From positions 13,417,394 to 13,481,393 of the forward strand of contig NC_088871.1 of NCBI RefSeq assembly GCF_032884065.1: DNA of 64,000 nt, read 5' to 3'. Of the stretch, positions 46,095 to 55,458 are shown piece by piece. Position 1 is the first letter of the stretch. Every line of letters starts with the position of its first letter. The DNA is from Artemia franciscana (Eukaryota; Arthropoda; Branchiopoda; Anostraca; Artemiidae). The translations under genes and the position numbers were made by a program. The notes beneath the pieces were generated by a model. The model saw only the letters and a list, made by a program, of their open reading frames with translations. It did not search any database and was not told the origin of the DNA.

Positions 46095-46515
46095 TTTGAA
46101 CGTCGAAAACAGGGTAAGTCAGTCGACGGCCAACCTACCATCTTCAAAGATACCACGATAGGAAGACTCTACACCGTTCACCCCAATCAACATGAATGCT
46201 TCTTTCTACGCCTGCTTTTGGTGAATGTACCCGGTCCGACATCCTTTGAGTATTTGAGAACTGTAAACGGTACTATACATGACACTTACCGTAGTGCATG
46301 CCAAGCTCTGAATTTATTGAAGAATGACCAACACTGGGATAACTGCATCAATGACGCGTGCAAAACGTCAACCCCAAGTCAAATTCGTGCATTGTTTGGC
46401 ATCATTTTAACAACTTGCTCTCCATCAGCTCCTACAGAGTTATGGGAAAAATATAAGTCAAAAATGTCCGAAGATATACTCCATCGAAAACAGTTAGAGA
46501 CGTCAGATTCGCATC
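46095..46515 (+). pseudogene. Helitron Rep/Hel fragment, before the helicase core
   Basis: The frame reads RKQGKSVDGQPTIFKDTTIG, RLYTVHPNQHECFFLRLLLV, NVPGPTSFEYLRTVNG, then the 46,218-46,526 frame with ACQALNLLKNDQHWDNCIND and 'PTELWEKYKSKMSEDILHR'. This block precedes the Pif1-like helicase in Helitron transposases. It is cut off before the Walker A motif, where a deletion joins it out of frame to the C-terminal helicase end at 46,516. Confidence 0.8.
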
Positions 46516-47272
46516 CAAAAATATAGACGTCCACGAAATCAACAATATTGTTTTGACCAAGATTCGAGACCAGGCAGTCCTTTACAAGTCAGTCGACACA
46601 GTTTTAGAACCAAATGAAGCGGTTAATTATCCATCTGAATTTTTAAATTCCATAGATCTTTCAGGGTTTCCACCACACGTGCTACGACTAAAAATAGGCG
46701 TACCAATAATACTTTTAAGAAATATAAACCCACCAAAGCTTTGCAATGGCACTCGACTTGCCGTAAAAAAAAACAATGGAAAACCTAATAGAGGCCACAA
46801 TCTTGACAGGGCCTTTTGAGGGTGAGGCTGTTCTTATTCCTCGCATTCCCATGATTCCAACGGATCTGCCTTTTCAATTTAAAAGATTGTAATTCCCAAT
46901 TCGATTAGCATTTGCAATCACCATTAACAAAGCTCAAGGTCAATCATTAGAAAAATGTGGTATAGATCTTAATACTGATTGTTTTTCCCATGGACAATTG
47001 TACGTTGCATGTTCGAGGGTCGGTAAACCTGACAATCTATTTATATGCAGCGACAATTGGACAGCGAAGAATGTTGTATATTCTTAAGTTTTACGCAGTT
47101 AATTTGTATTGTATCTATCTATCTATATAAAAACGAGTTGTGTGTATGCGTGTTTGTTTGTTTGTAAAAAGAGCGTTTGTATATGATGTCATTATTAGTA
47201 CATACGGCTTTGTATATGCAGAGACAATGGGAAAGCCAAGAATGTTGTATATTCGCAATTTTTACGTAGTTT
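46516..47272 (+). pseudogene. Helitron helicase C-terminal end, first duplicate (broken)
   Basis: This 757-bp unit is nearly identical to 47,543-48,294. It encodes IDVHEINNIVLTKIRDQAVL ... GVPIILLRNINPPKLCNGTR. One extra base near 46,776 (AACAATGG versus AACAATG) shifts the frame, and a C to T change near 46,890 makes a TAA. The motifs '[19 protein letters not shown]' and [11 protein letters not shown] (helicase motifs V-VI) follow in the other frame. A Helitron 5'-end-like segment (47,115-47,272) is part of the unit. Confidence 0.85.
47115..47272 (+). repeat. Helitron 5'-end-like segment inside Helitron 1
   Basis: TCTATATAAAAACGAGTTGT, then GTGTATGCGTGTTTGTTTGT, then CGTTTGTATATGATGTCAT, fused to a second short copy of the helicase end (ATGCAGAGACAATGGGAAAG). 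The same segment recurs at 48,135-48,294. It looks like the start of an internally deleted Helitron copy. Confidence 0.7.
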
Positions 47273-47288
47273 AACTCCTGCAGACGAA

Positions 47289-48128
47289 ATGAATGCTTGC
47301 CTAAAAAATTCTAATTTATGGGCACACGTAAAAATATTAAAATTAACTACAAATATGCGTGTCCGATTGCAAAACGATGACTCTGGTCAAACAGTAGACT
47401 CAATTTCAGGACGTATACAACTACCTGCTGATTTCTGTAATTTAGTGACGTCCAAAAATGAATTGATTGAAAAAGTATTTCCGAATATTCTAAAAAATTA
47501 TAAAAATAATAAATGGCTAAGTGAAAGAGCGATTCTCGCAACCAAAAATATAGACGTCCACGAAATCAACAATATTGTTTTGACCAAGATTCGAGACCAG
47601 GCAGTCCTTTACAAGTCAGTCGACACAGTTTTGGAACCAATTGAAGCGGTTAATTATCCATCTGAATTTTTAAATTCCATAGATCCTTCAGGGTTTCCAC
47701 CACACGTGCTACAACTAAAAATAGGCGTACCAATAATATTTTTAAGAAATATCAACCCACCAAAGCTTTGCAATGGCACGCGACTTGCCGTAAAAAAAAA
47801 CAATGAAAACCTAATAGAGGCCACAATCTTGACAGGGCCTTATGAGGGTGAGGCAGTTCTTATTCCTCGCATTCCCATGATTCCAACGGATCTGCTTTTT
47901 CAATTTAAAAGATTGCAATTCCCAATTCGATTAGTATTTGCAATCACCATTAACAAAGCTCAAGGTCAATCATTAGAAAAATGTGGTATAGATCTTAATA
48001 CTGATTGTTTTTCCCATGGACAATTGTACGTTGCATGTTCGAGGGTCGGTAAACCTGACAATGTATTTATATGCAGCGACAATTGGACAGCGAAGAATGT
48101 TGTATATTCGCAAGTTTTACGCAGTTAA
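47289..48128 (+). CDS. Helitron Pif1-like helicase C-terminal half, second duplicate (279 codons open)
   Basis: The open frame begins MNACLKNSNLWAHVKILKLT, TNMRVRLQND, which matches the conserved 'L.L..NMRV' of Helitron helicases, then LPADFCNLV, IDVHEINNIVLTKIRDQ, 'GVPIIFLRNINPPKLCNGTR', '[19 protein letters not shown]' and [14 protein letters not shown]. It covers SF1B motifs IV-VI but lacks Walker A and B, so it cannot be an active helicase alone. The frame is uninterrupted to TAA at 48,126-48,128, unlike the first duplicate. Confidence 0.85.
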   Translation: MNACLKNSNLWAHVKILKLTTNMRVRLQNDDSGQTVDSISGRIQLPADFCNLVTSKNELIEKVFPNILKNYKNNKWLSERAILATKNIDVHEINNIVLTKIRDQAVLYKSVDTVLEPIEAVNYPSEFLNSIDPSGFPPHVLQLKIGVPIIFLRNINPPKLCNGTRLAVKKNNENLIEATILTGPYEGEAVLIPRIPMIPTDLLFQFKRLQFPIRLVFAITINKAQGQSLEKCGIDLNTDCFSHGQLYVACSRVGKPDNVFICSDNWTAKNVVYSQVLRS

Positions 48129-48435
48129 TTTGTATTGTATCTATCTATATAAAAACGAGTTGTGTGGATGCATGTTTGTTTGTTTGTAAAAAGAGCGTTT
48201 GCATATGACGTCATTATTAGTACATACGGCTTTGTATATGCACAGACAATGGGAAAGCCAAGAATGTTGTTTATTCGCAATTTTTACGTAGTTTGAAACA
48301 CATATATAAATCTATCTATATTCACAGGTGGGACACAGGGACACAACTACAATGGCGCATAACTAATATGGCGCGTAACGACTTACGCGCGCGGGGGGGT
48401 TTGGGGGGGGGGAAGCGCCCCACCAACTAGGTGTT

Positions 48436-48467
48436 GGGATGGCGCGAAGCGCCACCCCAACAGCTAG
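48436..48467 (+). terminator. Helitron 3' hairpin and CTAG end
   Basis: GGGATGGCGCGAAGCGCC forms a GC-rich hairpin (GGCGC-GAA-GCGCC) within a longer stem (GTTGGG ... CCCCAAC), followed by CAGCTAG. Such a hairpin 10-15 bases before CTRR is the rolling-circle replication terminator of Helitrons. A second, overlapping hairpin with CTAG (48,404-48,430) precedes it. Confidence 0.8.
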
Positions 48468-48579
48468 TATATATATAAAAATAAGTTGTCTGTGTGTGTG
48501 TGTGTCGAGTGACGTCACTGTCCGCATATGACGTCTGAATTATTTCATCACATACCAATTCAAAAACGAATGTATTCAA

Positions 48580-48816
48580 GCCGAAGTAGCTCAGTTATAT
48601 AATTACCTGTGTTGGCGCAGTGGGTTTGACCTTAGCGTGGTAATACGGGACCCAGAGATCGAACCATGCTGCAGGAATGCACTACAGGGCCGACGCAGGG
48701 ACCTTAGTAGTCAAGAAGCGTCGTTAATCCGATACAAATACAGTAGCTCAGTTGGTAAAGCGTTATGTTCCAGGTTCTAGGTCCGAGAGGTTCCAGGTTC
48801 GAACCTTGGCTTTAGC
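48580..48816 (+). other. tRNA-like unit 1, interrupted by a SINE-like insertion
   Basis: GCCGAAGTAGCTCAGTT (48,580-48,596) continues, after an insertion, at 48,754 with GGTAAAGCG and a box B GGTTCGAACC, to CTTTAGC at 48,816. Without the insertion and repeated 12 bp it would be 80 nt, like unit 2. Acceptor ends GCCGAAG and CTTTAGC pair at 6 of 7 positions. The anticodon arm does not fold cleanly, so this is unlikely to be a working tRNA. Confidence 0.7.
48597..48741 (+). mobile_element. SINE-like insertion, 145 bp, with 12-bp target-site duplication
   Basis: The insert is flanked by AGTAGCTCAGTT on both sides (48,585-48,596 and 48,742-48,753). It contains a box-A-like TTGGCGCAGTGGGTTTG and a box-B-like GAGATCGAACCATGC about 45 bases apart, the layout of a tRNA-derived Pol III promoter. 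It ends CGATACAAATAC. Confidence 0.75.
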
Positions 48817-48819
48817 ATT

Positions 48820-49540
48820 AATACAAAAGAAGAAAAAAAGCTAAAAAAGATAAAAACTACAAAAAAAAACTAAAAAGAAAATACTAACAAAAACTAAAAA
48901 AATAAAAAAAATTAAAAAAAGGGTAAAAAACTAAAAAACTAAAAAAGACAAAAAAAAGGTAAAAACTACAAAAAAACTAAAAAGAAAAAAAACTAAAAAA
49001 AGGAAAAAAACTGACAAATAAAGGAGAAAAACAAAACTAAAAAAAATAAAAATGAAAAAAAACTAAAAAAGGTAAATGTATTCAAGCCGAAGTAGCTGAG
49101 TTGGTAAAGCGTTATGTTTCAGGTTCTAGGTCCGAGAGGTTCCAGGTTCGAACCTTGGCTTTAGCATTAATACAAAAGAAGAAAAAAAACTAAAAAAGAA
49201 AAAAAAACTAAAAAAACTAAAAAAAGGTAAAAAACTAAAAACTAAAAAAGAAAAAAAAACTAAAAAAAAGGGTAAACAGCAAAAAACTAAAAAGAAAAAA
49301 ACCCAACTAAAAACTAATAAAAAAAACTAAAAACTGAAAAAGAAAAAAACTAAAAAAAGGAAAAAAACTGAAAAATAAAGGAGAAAAAGAAAATTAAAGA
49401 AAATGAAAATAAAAAAACTAAAAAAGGTAAAAACTACAAAAAAAACTAAAAAAAAAAAAAAAAAAAATAAAGAGCTAAAAAATAGGTAAAAACCTAAAAA
49501 AAAACTAAAAAGAAAAAAGGAAAAAAACAAAAAAATAGTT
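48820..49540 (+). repeat. A-rich low-complexity tract (AAAACTAAAAAA, GGTAAAAAC)
   Basis: Irregular repeats of AAAAAACTAAAAA, GAAAAAAAC and GGTAAAAAC fill Helitron 2 on both sides of the second tRNA-like unit. The frame at 49,327-49,530 (minus, nearly all Phe) is a shadow of this tract. Confidence 0.9.
49086..49165 (+). tRNA. tRNA-like sequence, 80 nt (probably not functional)
   Basis: It starts GCCGAAG, then TA, a D-arm-like GCTGAGTTGGTAAAGC (box A), a long middle, a T-arm CCAGG-TTCGAAC-CTTGG (box B), and ends CTTTAGC. The acceptor stem pairs at 6 of 7 positions. The anticodon stem is not evident, and 80 nt would require a long variable arm. It is the second copy inside Helitron 2, so it was probably captured and amplified with the transposon. 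Confidence 0.5.
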
Positions 49541-49583
49541 GGTGGGGGCGCGAAGCGCCCCCACCAACTAGGTGTTGGAGTGC

Positions 49584-51420
49584 CAAAGAGAGCGGATCCA
49601 GCTCGGTTACGTCAAACACGTATCTACGAAATTTATAAGTGTTTTCCAATATTTCCCGTTTCCCTCTCCAATGTCAACAGATCTGGTCGGGATTTGAAAT
49701 AAGAGCTCTGAGACATGAGTTCCTTCTAAATATCAAATTTCATTAAGATGAAGTCACCCGTTCTTAAGTTAAAATACCTCAATTTTTCCAAATTAATAAC
49801 CCCCAGCTCTCCTAAAGAGAACGAATCCGTTTCAACTATGTCAACCACGTATCTATAAATTTTGCTTATTCTTCCCATCAAGTTTCATCCCGATCTCTCC
49901 ACCCTAAGCGTTTTCCAAGATTTCCAGTTTCCCCCCAATGTCACCGGATCTGGTGGGGATTTAAAATGAGAGTTTTAAAGCACAGGATCCTTCTAAAGAT
50001 CGAATTTCATTAAGATCTGATCACCTGTTCGTAAGTTACAAATAACCAATTTTATCCAATTTTTCCGAATTATCCCCCCCCCAACTCCACCAAAGATAGT
50101 GGATCTGGTCCAGTTATTTCCGTCACATATCTTGGACTTGTGCTTATTCTTCCCACCAAGTTTCATCCTGATCTCTCCGCTTTAAGCGTTTTCCAAGATT
50201 TTCCGTCCCCCCTCCCAATGAAACTTGATCCGGTCAAGATTTAATATAAAAGATCTGAGTTAAGAGGTCCTTCTAAATATGAAATTTCATTAAGATCCGA
50301 ACACTCCTTCGTAAGTTAAAAATACCTCATTTTTTCTAATTTTTAGAATTAACCCCCCGCCCCCTCCCCCAAACAGAGCGGATCCGTTCCGGTTATATCA
50401 ATCACGTATCTAGGACTTGTGCTTATTTTTCCCCACCAAGTTTCATCTCGATCCCTCCACTCTAAGCGTTTTCCAAGATTTCACGTTTCTCCTCCCCCCA
50501 ATGTTACTGGATCCGGTCGTGATTTAAAATAAGTGCTTTGAGACACGGTATCCTTCCAAACATCAAATTTCATTAAGATCTGATCACTCCTTCGGAAGTT
50601 AAAAATAACTCATTTTTTCCAATTTTCCAGAATTAACCCTCCCCTCAACTCCCCCAAAGAGATCGGATCCGTTCCACTTATGTTGATCACGTATCTAGGA
50701 CTTGTGATTATTTTTCCCACCAAGTTTCATCCCGATCCCTCCACTCTAAGCATTTTCCAAGATTTTAGGTCCCCCCCCCCAATGTCACCAGATCCAGTCG
50801 GGATTTAAAAAAGAGCTATGAAACACAATATCCTTCCAGATATCAAATTTCATTAAGATCCGATCACTCCTTCGTTTAAAGTTAAAAATACCTCGAAAAA
50901 TTGATTTTGTGGTCTAAGAAATTATTTAAAAACACCTCATTTTTTCTAATTTTTCAGGATTAAAAGAGAGAGCGGATCCGTTCCAGTTATGTCAATCACG
51001 TATCTAGGACTTTTGATTATTTTCCTCACCAAGTTTCATCCCAATCCCTCCACTAAGCGTTTTCAAAAATTTTACGCCCCCCCCCCAACTCCCCGCAATG
51101 TCATCAGATCCGGTCAGGATTTACAATTAGAGCTCTGAGACACGATATCCTGCCAAACATTAAATTTCATTAAGATCTGATCACCCGTTCGTAAGTTAAA
51201 AATACCTCATTTTTTCGATTTAACCGTCCCCTCACTTCCCCCCCCCCAGATGGCCGAATCGGGGAAATGAAAATTTCTAATTTAATCTAGTCTGGTTCCT
51301 GTTACGCCTGCGAAATTTCATCGTCCTGTCTTACCTGGAAGTGCCTCAAGTAGCAAAACCGGGACAGACAGAGAGAATTTGCGATTGCTATATGTCACTT
51401 GGAAGATACTAAGTGCCATA
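49584..51420 (+). repeat. Second array of 280-bp satellite-like units (about six)
   Basis: Unit marks GTCGGGATTT(G/A)AAATAAGAG recur near 49,688, 49,956, 50,237, 50,518, 50,797 and 51,114, mostly 268-281 bp apart, with one of about 317 bp. Units carry the same blocks as at 16.3-18.1 kb. The array closes with AAAACCGGGACAGACAGAGA, then GAATTTGCGATTGCTATATG, then TCACTTGG, the same end motif as at 18,030-18,100. The left edge is cut by Helitron 2. Confidence 0.8.
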
Positions 51421-51429
51421 AAAAGTAGA

Positions 51430-51985
51430 TATGCGACAGAGTCAAATTTTAGCGCAAAGAGCGAGGCGTTGTTCCCTCTCTTATACATAATAGTTTATAT
51501 TTATTTTAAGTTTTAATGTCGCTGCTTACTTTCAGTTAAAAAAAAAACTTGTTTTTTATTTAATCTTTCCCAGGGATGGTCATACTGAACCAATGACCCT
51601 AGAAAATCTGGAGAAGACTCATTCGAACAAAAATTAGAAATTTAAGTGCCCTTCTTAAGTGACTGAGAATATTGGAGGGCAACATTTTCTTTTCCCATAC
51701 CACCTTTTTCCCAATGCCATCTTATAAAAATTTTAAAATAGCCATTTTATTCATCATTCGGGAGGATTTTTTGGTGGCGAGGGAGGGGGGATTTCTACAG
51801 TGGGAATTTTCGACGGAGAGAAGTGTCCGGGGTTAATTTTCTGGGAAAAGTTTTATAAGGGAGGTCAGGGGTTTCTATTTTTCATAACTTTCCCATTGTT
51901 TACATATAGTATTTGTTATTGGGAAACTTTTCCATAGGGGAGAAGAGTTTTTCAGAGACAATTATCCGGGGGGGGGGGGGGTCCC
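51430..51985. repeat. Fold-back arm plus composite repeat like 39.5-40.3 kb
   Basis: GCGCAAAGAGCGAGGCGTTG, TTTAAGTTTTAATGTCGCTG, then CTTACTTTCAGTTAAAAAAA form a fold-back arm. The sequence continues with ACCAATGACCCTAG, CATTGTTTACATATAGTATT and other blocks shared with 39,600-39,900, and ends in a run of G. Confidence 0.65.
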
Positions 51986-51989
51986 GACA

Positions 51990-53190
51990 TATTTTTTTTC
52001 GAAAGAAAATAGTTATATTAACGAAACTCAATAAGACAGCAAGTCTTACTAAAGACAAGAAGAAATAAAAATGGTTCAGAAAGCGACCGAATGGATATTT
52101 TTCATGCTAATAATTAATCGTGAAATAATCCTAATAAAGATCAAAATCAAAAATAAAATAAACGAGAGTATGGAACAATTAAAAAAAAATTAAAGATACT
52201 AACATCTAAAAATATTTTATTTCATCTCAATTTTTTTTTTATATTTATGCCGCACCTAAGCAGCCTTCGCACACCATATACTAACAGCCCAGCTTTCAAG
52301 TATGACACGGATGCTGTAAATAAATTTTCATTTCTGTCTATTTGTGTGTTAAATGTTCCTACTTTCAAAGGCCTTTTTGTTCCTTGTTTCTATTTATGCC
52401 TTTTATTTGTTTTTTTTATGAACCTATTTTGCTTGAAATTTAATAGGAAAAGACTTGACAACCCTGGTTGAAAAAAGGTTACAGTAATAAGTTTTACAAT
52501 GAAGAGTATCACAAATGGTGATACTCGTGAGTATACATAACTTTTGATTGTCACCCTTTTAGTGGTCACCCAAGAAAAAATCCTATTATTTAGATGTCTT
52601 TAAAACAAACAAGTTAATAACTTTTTATTCATATAAAAACAACGGAGCAACAACTTATATACAAAGCAATTTCATTGACACACTCGTTTCTACACATATA
52701 CCTTGTAACCTAATTGTATTCGGAAACACACAATTCAAAAAATAACAATCCCTCATTCCACCTTAAATCATCCGCTTTTTCAAAATCACAATTTTCATAT
52801 AATAAATTTTAGAAAACTAAACAACAATCAAATCAATACCGAAATATATATATACAAACCGGTATAATGAGTCAATCCTTTTACAAAAAAAGAATTTAGA
52901 AAAGGATGAAAAAGAAGAAAAAGAATTAAAAAAAATATGAAAAAGAATTTAGAAAAAGATAAAAGAAAAAGATGAGTCAATCCTTGTGCAAAAAAGACGA
53001 AAAAAATTTATATTACGAAGCTGTATATAAGAAGGTCTAACAGATTCTTTGGTTAAAAATTATAGACTATTGGAACCTCTCTATTCAGCTTTCTTTATTC
53101 CCACGATTTGAGTCACTATATGGATGCAACAGAATTTCCAAATTTTCAGAAAATCGCATCTTGTATCCAAATAAAGTTAAGAGCTTCAGT
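51990..53190. other. AT-rich DNA, no gene seen
   Basis: It contains an A/G-rich tract (52,900-52,990, AAAAAGAAGAAAAAG-like). The open frame at 52,247-52,471 is hydrophobic with no domain. No splice-bounded exon was recognised. Confidence 0.4.
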
Positions 53191-53357
53191 CAGGGCCGTA
53201 TCCGAGGACGAAGTAAAGTAGATTACCCGTTTTGAGCCCCCCCCCCGTAATTTTATTTTAATTATAAAAAAGTAACAAAATAAATGTAGACAAATGTGTT
53301 TTTAAATGTGCTATTTTGCTATCTCCCAACAAAAATCCTGGATACATCCCTTTCTTT
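53191..53357. mobile_element. Short element with imperfect inverted ends
   Basis: The left end AGGGCCGTATCCGAGGA and right end TCCTGGATACATCCCT are reverse complements with a few mismatches, about 165 bp apart. The left-end motif AGGGCC(G/A)TAT(C/T)(C/T) recurs at 9,068, 12,850 (AAGGCTGTATCCAGG) and 55,595, always followed by G-rich sequence, so it marks a small dispersed family. Confidence 0.5.
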
Positions 53358-53804
53358 AATTATATGTCTTTAATAATATGTTTTCACAAATGAAAATACA
53401 AATTTGTGGTTGTAGCCAAAATTTGTTAGCGATCATTGAAACAACAAAAATAGGCTTACGAATGGACATAAAAGCCTAATGAAAATTAGAAATTACTTAT
53501 AAATTTCCCATCCAATCAAATATGTTCCCCCAAATGATTAGTAGCCCATTTGTGTTACTTAACAATTTTGTTTCCCTTAGCTAAGTAAAAATTGTAATCA
53601 GAGCCATTCAAAGGTGGGGAGAGGGGCAACCGGAACACCGGCACCGTGGCTTTGGGACAGCCGGAGGGCTTATATGTTTTATGCATTTTTAATGCCTTGA
53701 AGACCATGGCCACAGGACCATCCCCAAAATAGTAAAAATATTATAAAAATGATGACAAAAAAAAAACAAAAAACACCTAAACATTAGAGACTATAAACTT
53801 ATTA

Positions 53805-53915
<111 letters not shown>

Positions 53916-55331
53916 TGGCTAACTATATAATATCACAAAAATACAATTCAAAATTACTATTGTTCATACTTTTAGATTGTTTAAAGTAATAAAATACATT
54001 CAATATATGTAAATATTTAGCAATTTACTTGTTTCATGTACATACAAAGATGTATCGATTTCCTATGCTAAAAGTTTACAGATAAGACCTAGAGATTTAT
54101 ACCCTCCCATCTTTTAAATTAAAAAGTGGTCGTAACAATTTTTATACACTTATTAAAAAATTATAATGAACATTTAAAAACTCTTTGTTTTACAAGAGAA
54201 AATTATTGATCGAGATAAATTTTCAAGAAAACTTCTTCCAATTGAAATTTAAACAGTGATGGCTAGTTTTTGAAAAAAAAAACACGCAATATATTGAACA
54301 TATATACACCCCTCTCTCGATCAAAAGGTACACTCAGCTTATATACATATACACAACCATAAAAACACAGGAAGCCCAAAACATTTTTAGAGACAAAAAT
54401 TTCCATCACAAAATTAGCAAATATTTCATGATAAAAGCATAAAGAGATAAAGAGAGGGCACTTGCCCTCTCCAAGCGGGGAATCAGGAATCTCAACTCCA
54501 TTTTTCCTACTACAAATGGCCTATCTAATTTTACTGATAAGTAAAATTATGAAATAAGCAAATATTTCATGATAAGAGCATAGCGTAAGATGATGATGGG
54601 GGAGGAGTTGAGACAACCTTTCCTCTTACAACACGCAGAACAGACTCAAAGGGCTTTGGAACAGAGAAAAAAAAAATGCAGAGAAAATTCCAAAGAAGAT
54701 TCATTAATTGTTATTATTTTAAACCATTAGTCACTGAGTGGAAACAATGCTCATAAATGTCATTTATCTAGCGTCAAAATATCACTGTGAAATTTAATTT
54801 GACTTTAATTTAGAAAATAAAGTAAAAATTTACTAAATAAAGACTAAATACAAATTCAACAAATATTAAATATACTTAATGGTGTAAAATTTAGGTTTAA
54901 TAAAAAAAAATATAGTTTAATGTCAAAAATGTCACTGGGTGAAGAACATTATTTGGTTGTTTAGCCAAATCAGCCAATGCATTCGAGTCAATCTGAGTAC
55001 TTGAGCAGTAGCGGATATTTTTCGCTTATAATATATAATATTATAAGATTGGCGCAGCCAATCTTATTTTTAAAATAAAAATAAGATTGGCTAAAACTAA
55101 GTGTTTGTTTGATGAGTATTTGATGGTAAAAATTGTCATTTTGGAATGTCCATGACAATGTACAAAGTTGATCGAGTCAACCAAGCGCTCTGAAGGATCG
55201 TCTTTGCCAAACATAATGGAAAATTGTACAAGAATAAATCACACAACAAAAATTCAACAAATGTAGCCAATTTAAAGCCAACACCGAATCTGAATATACA
55301 AGATAAAATCCAGGTTTCTTTTAAAAGAGAT
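53916..55331. other. Downstream flank of TAF3, no other gene
   Basis: The sequence is AT-rich. A palindrome lies at 55,043-55,067 (ATAAGATTGGC-GCA-GCCAATCTTAT) with a third copy of the arm at 55,081. The TAF3 3' UTR should extend into this region on the minus strand, but I saw no clear AATAAA close to the stop. Confidence 0.45.
55043..55067. repeat. Perfect 11-bp-arm palindrome
   Basis: ATAAGATTGGC, GCA, GCCAATCTTAT, with another ATAAGATTGGC at 55,081-55,091. GCCAAT is also a CCAAT-like motif, but its position downstream of TAF3 gives no clear role. Confidence 0.8.
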
Positions 55332-55458
55332 TTACTGGTCAACCTTTTTCTTTTTCCCTTTCTTTTTTTCGGGAACCGCCGTCTTTTTCTTCGCTAAACA
55401 ACGCTGACAATACCAATTCTCAGATTCAGATGGCGCCACTCTTATGCCGACACAAACC
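55332..55458 (-). CDS. TAF3: TAF3 (BIP2) last exon: end of PHD finger and Lys-rich tail
   Basis: The acceptor TTCTTCTTTGGCAG is followed by G, completing the Trp codon begun in the previous exon, then VCVGIRVAPSESENWYCQRC, LAKKKTAVPEKKKGKKKKVDQ and TAA at 55,334-55,332. The H-W-V-C-V-G-I and W-Y-C-x-x-C residues finish the C4HC3 zinc pattern. TAF3 is the TFIID subunit whose PHD finger binds H3K4me3. In the family the PHD finger is at the C-terminus and is followed by a basic tail, as here. Exon phase and residue continuity with 57,274-57,374 are exact. Confidence 0.9.

Larger units (their letters stand above)
45865..48467 (+). mobile_element. Helitron 1, degenerate, with helicase fragments
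   Basis: The 5' terminus TCTATATATATATAAAAATA follows an A at 45,864. The 3' terminus is a hairpin (GGGGTGGCGC-like arm, ATGGCGCGAAGCGCCA) followed by CAGCTAG at 48,461-48,467 and then T. A-to-T insertion, a TC start and a hairpin-CTRR end are the Helitron hallmarks. Inside are a Rep/Hel C-terminal segment (46,095-46,515) and two copies of a Pif1-like helicase end. Two further 5'-end-like starts (TCTATATAAAAACGAGTTGT) lie at 47,121 and 48,139, so the element is a product of nested or tandem copying. It is not autonomous because the Rep (HUH) domain is missing. Confidence 0.85.
48468..49583 (+). mobile_element. Helitron 2, non-autonomous, joined head to tail to Helitron 1
   Basis: It begins TATATATATAAAAATAAGTT directly after the CTAG of Helitron 1, with the TC start lost, then GTCGAGTGACGTCACTGTCC. 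It has no protein frame; it holds two copies of a tRNA-like unit and A-rich filler. The 3' hairpin GGTGGGGGCGCGAAGCGCCC, then CCACCAACTAG, ends at 49,571, followed by GTGTTGGAGTGCC, which is a truncated start of the second terminal hairpin. The right flank is the middle of a 280-bp satellite unit. Confidence 0.75.

Noticed and set aside
48754-48816. Functional tRNA gene
   Set aside because: The A and B boxes are good but the anticodon arm does not fold, copy 1 is interrupted, and both copies sit in a transposon.
49327-49530. Nearly all-Phe open frame on the minus strand
   Set aside because: It is the reverse of an A-rich low-complexity tract in Helitron 2.
52247-52471. Plus-strand 74-codon frame as a secreted or membrane protein
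   Set aside because: T-rich composition, no domain, no conserved neighbours.
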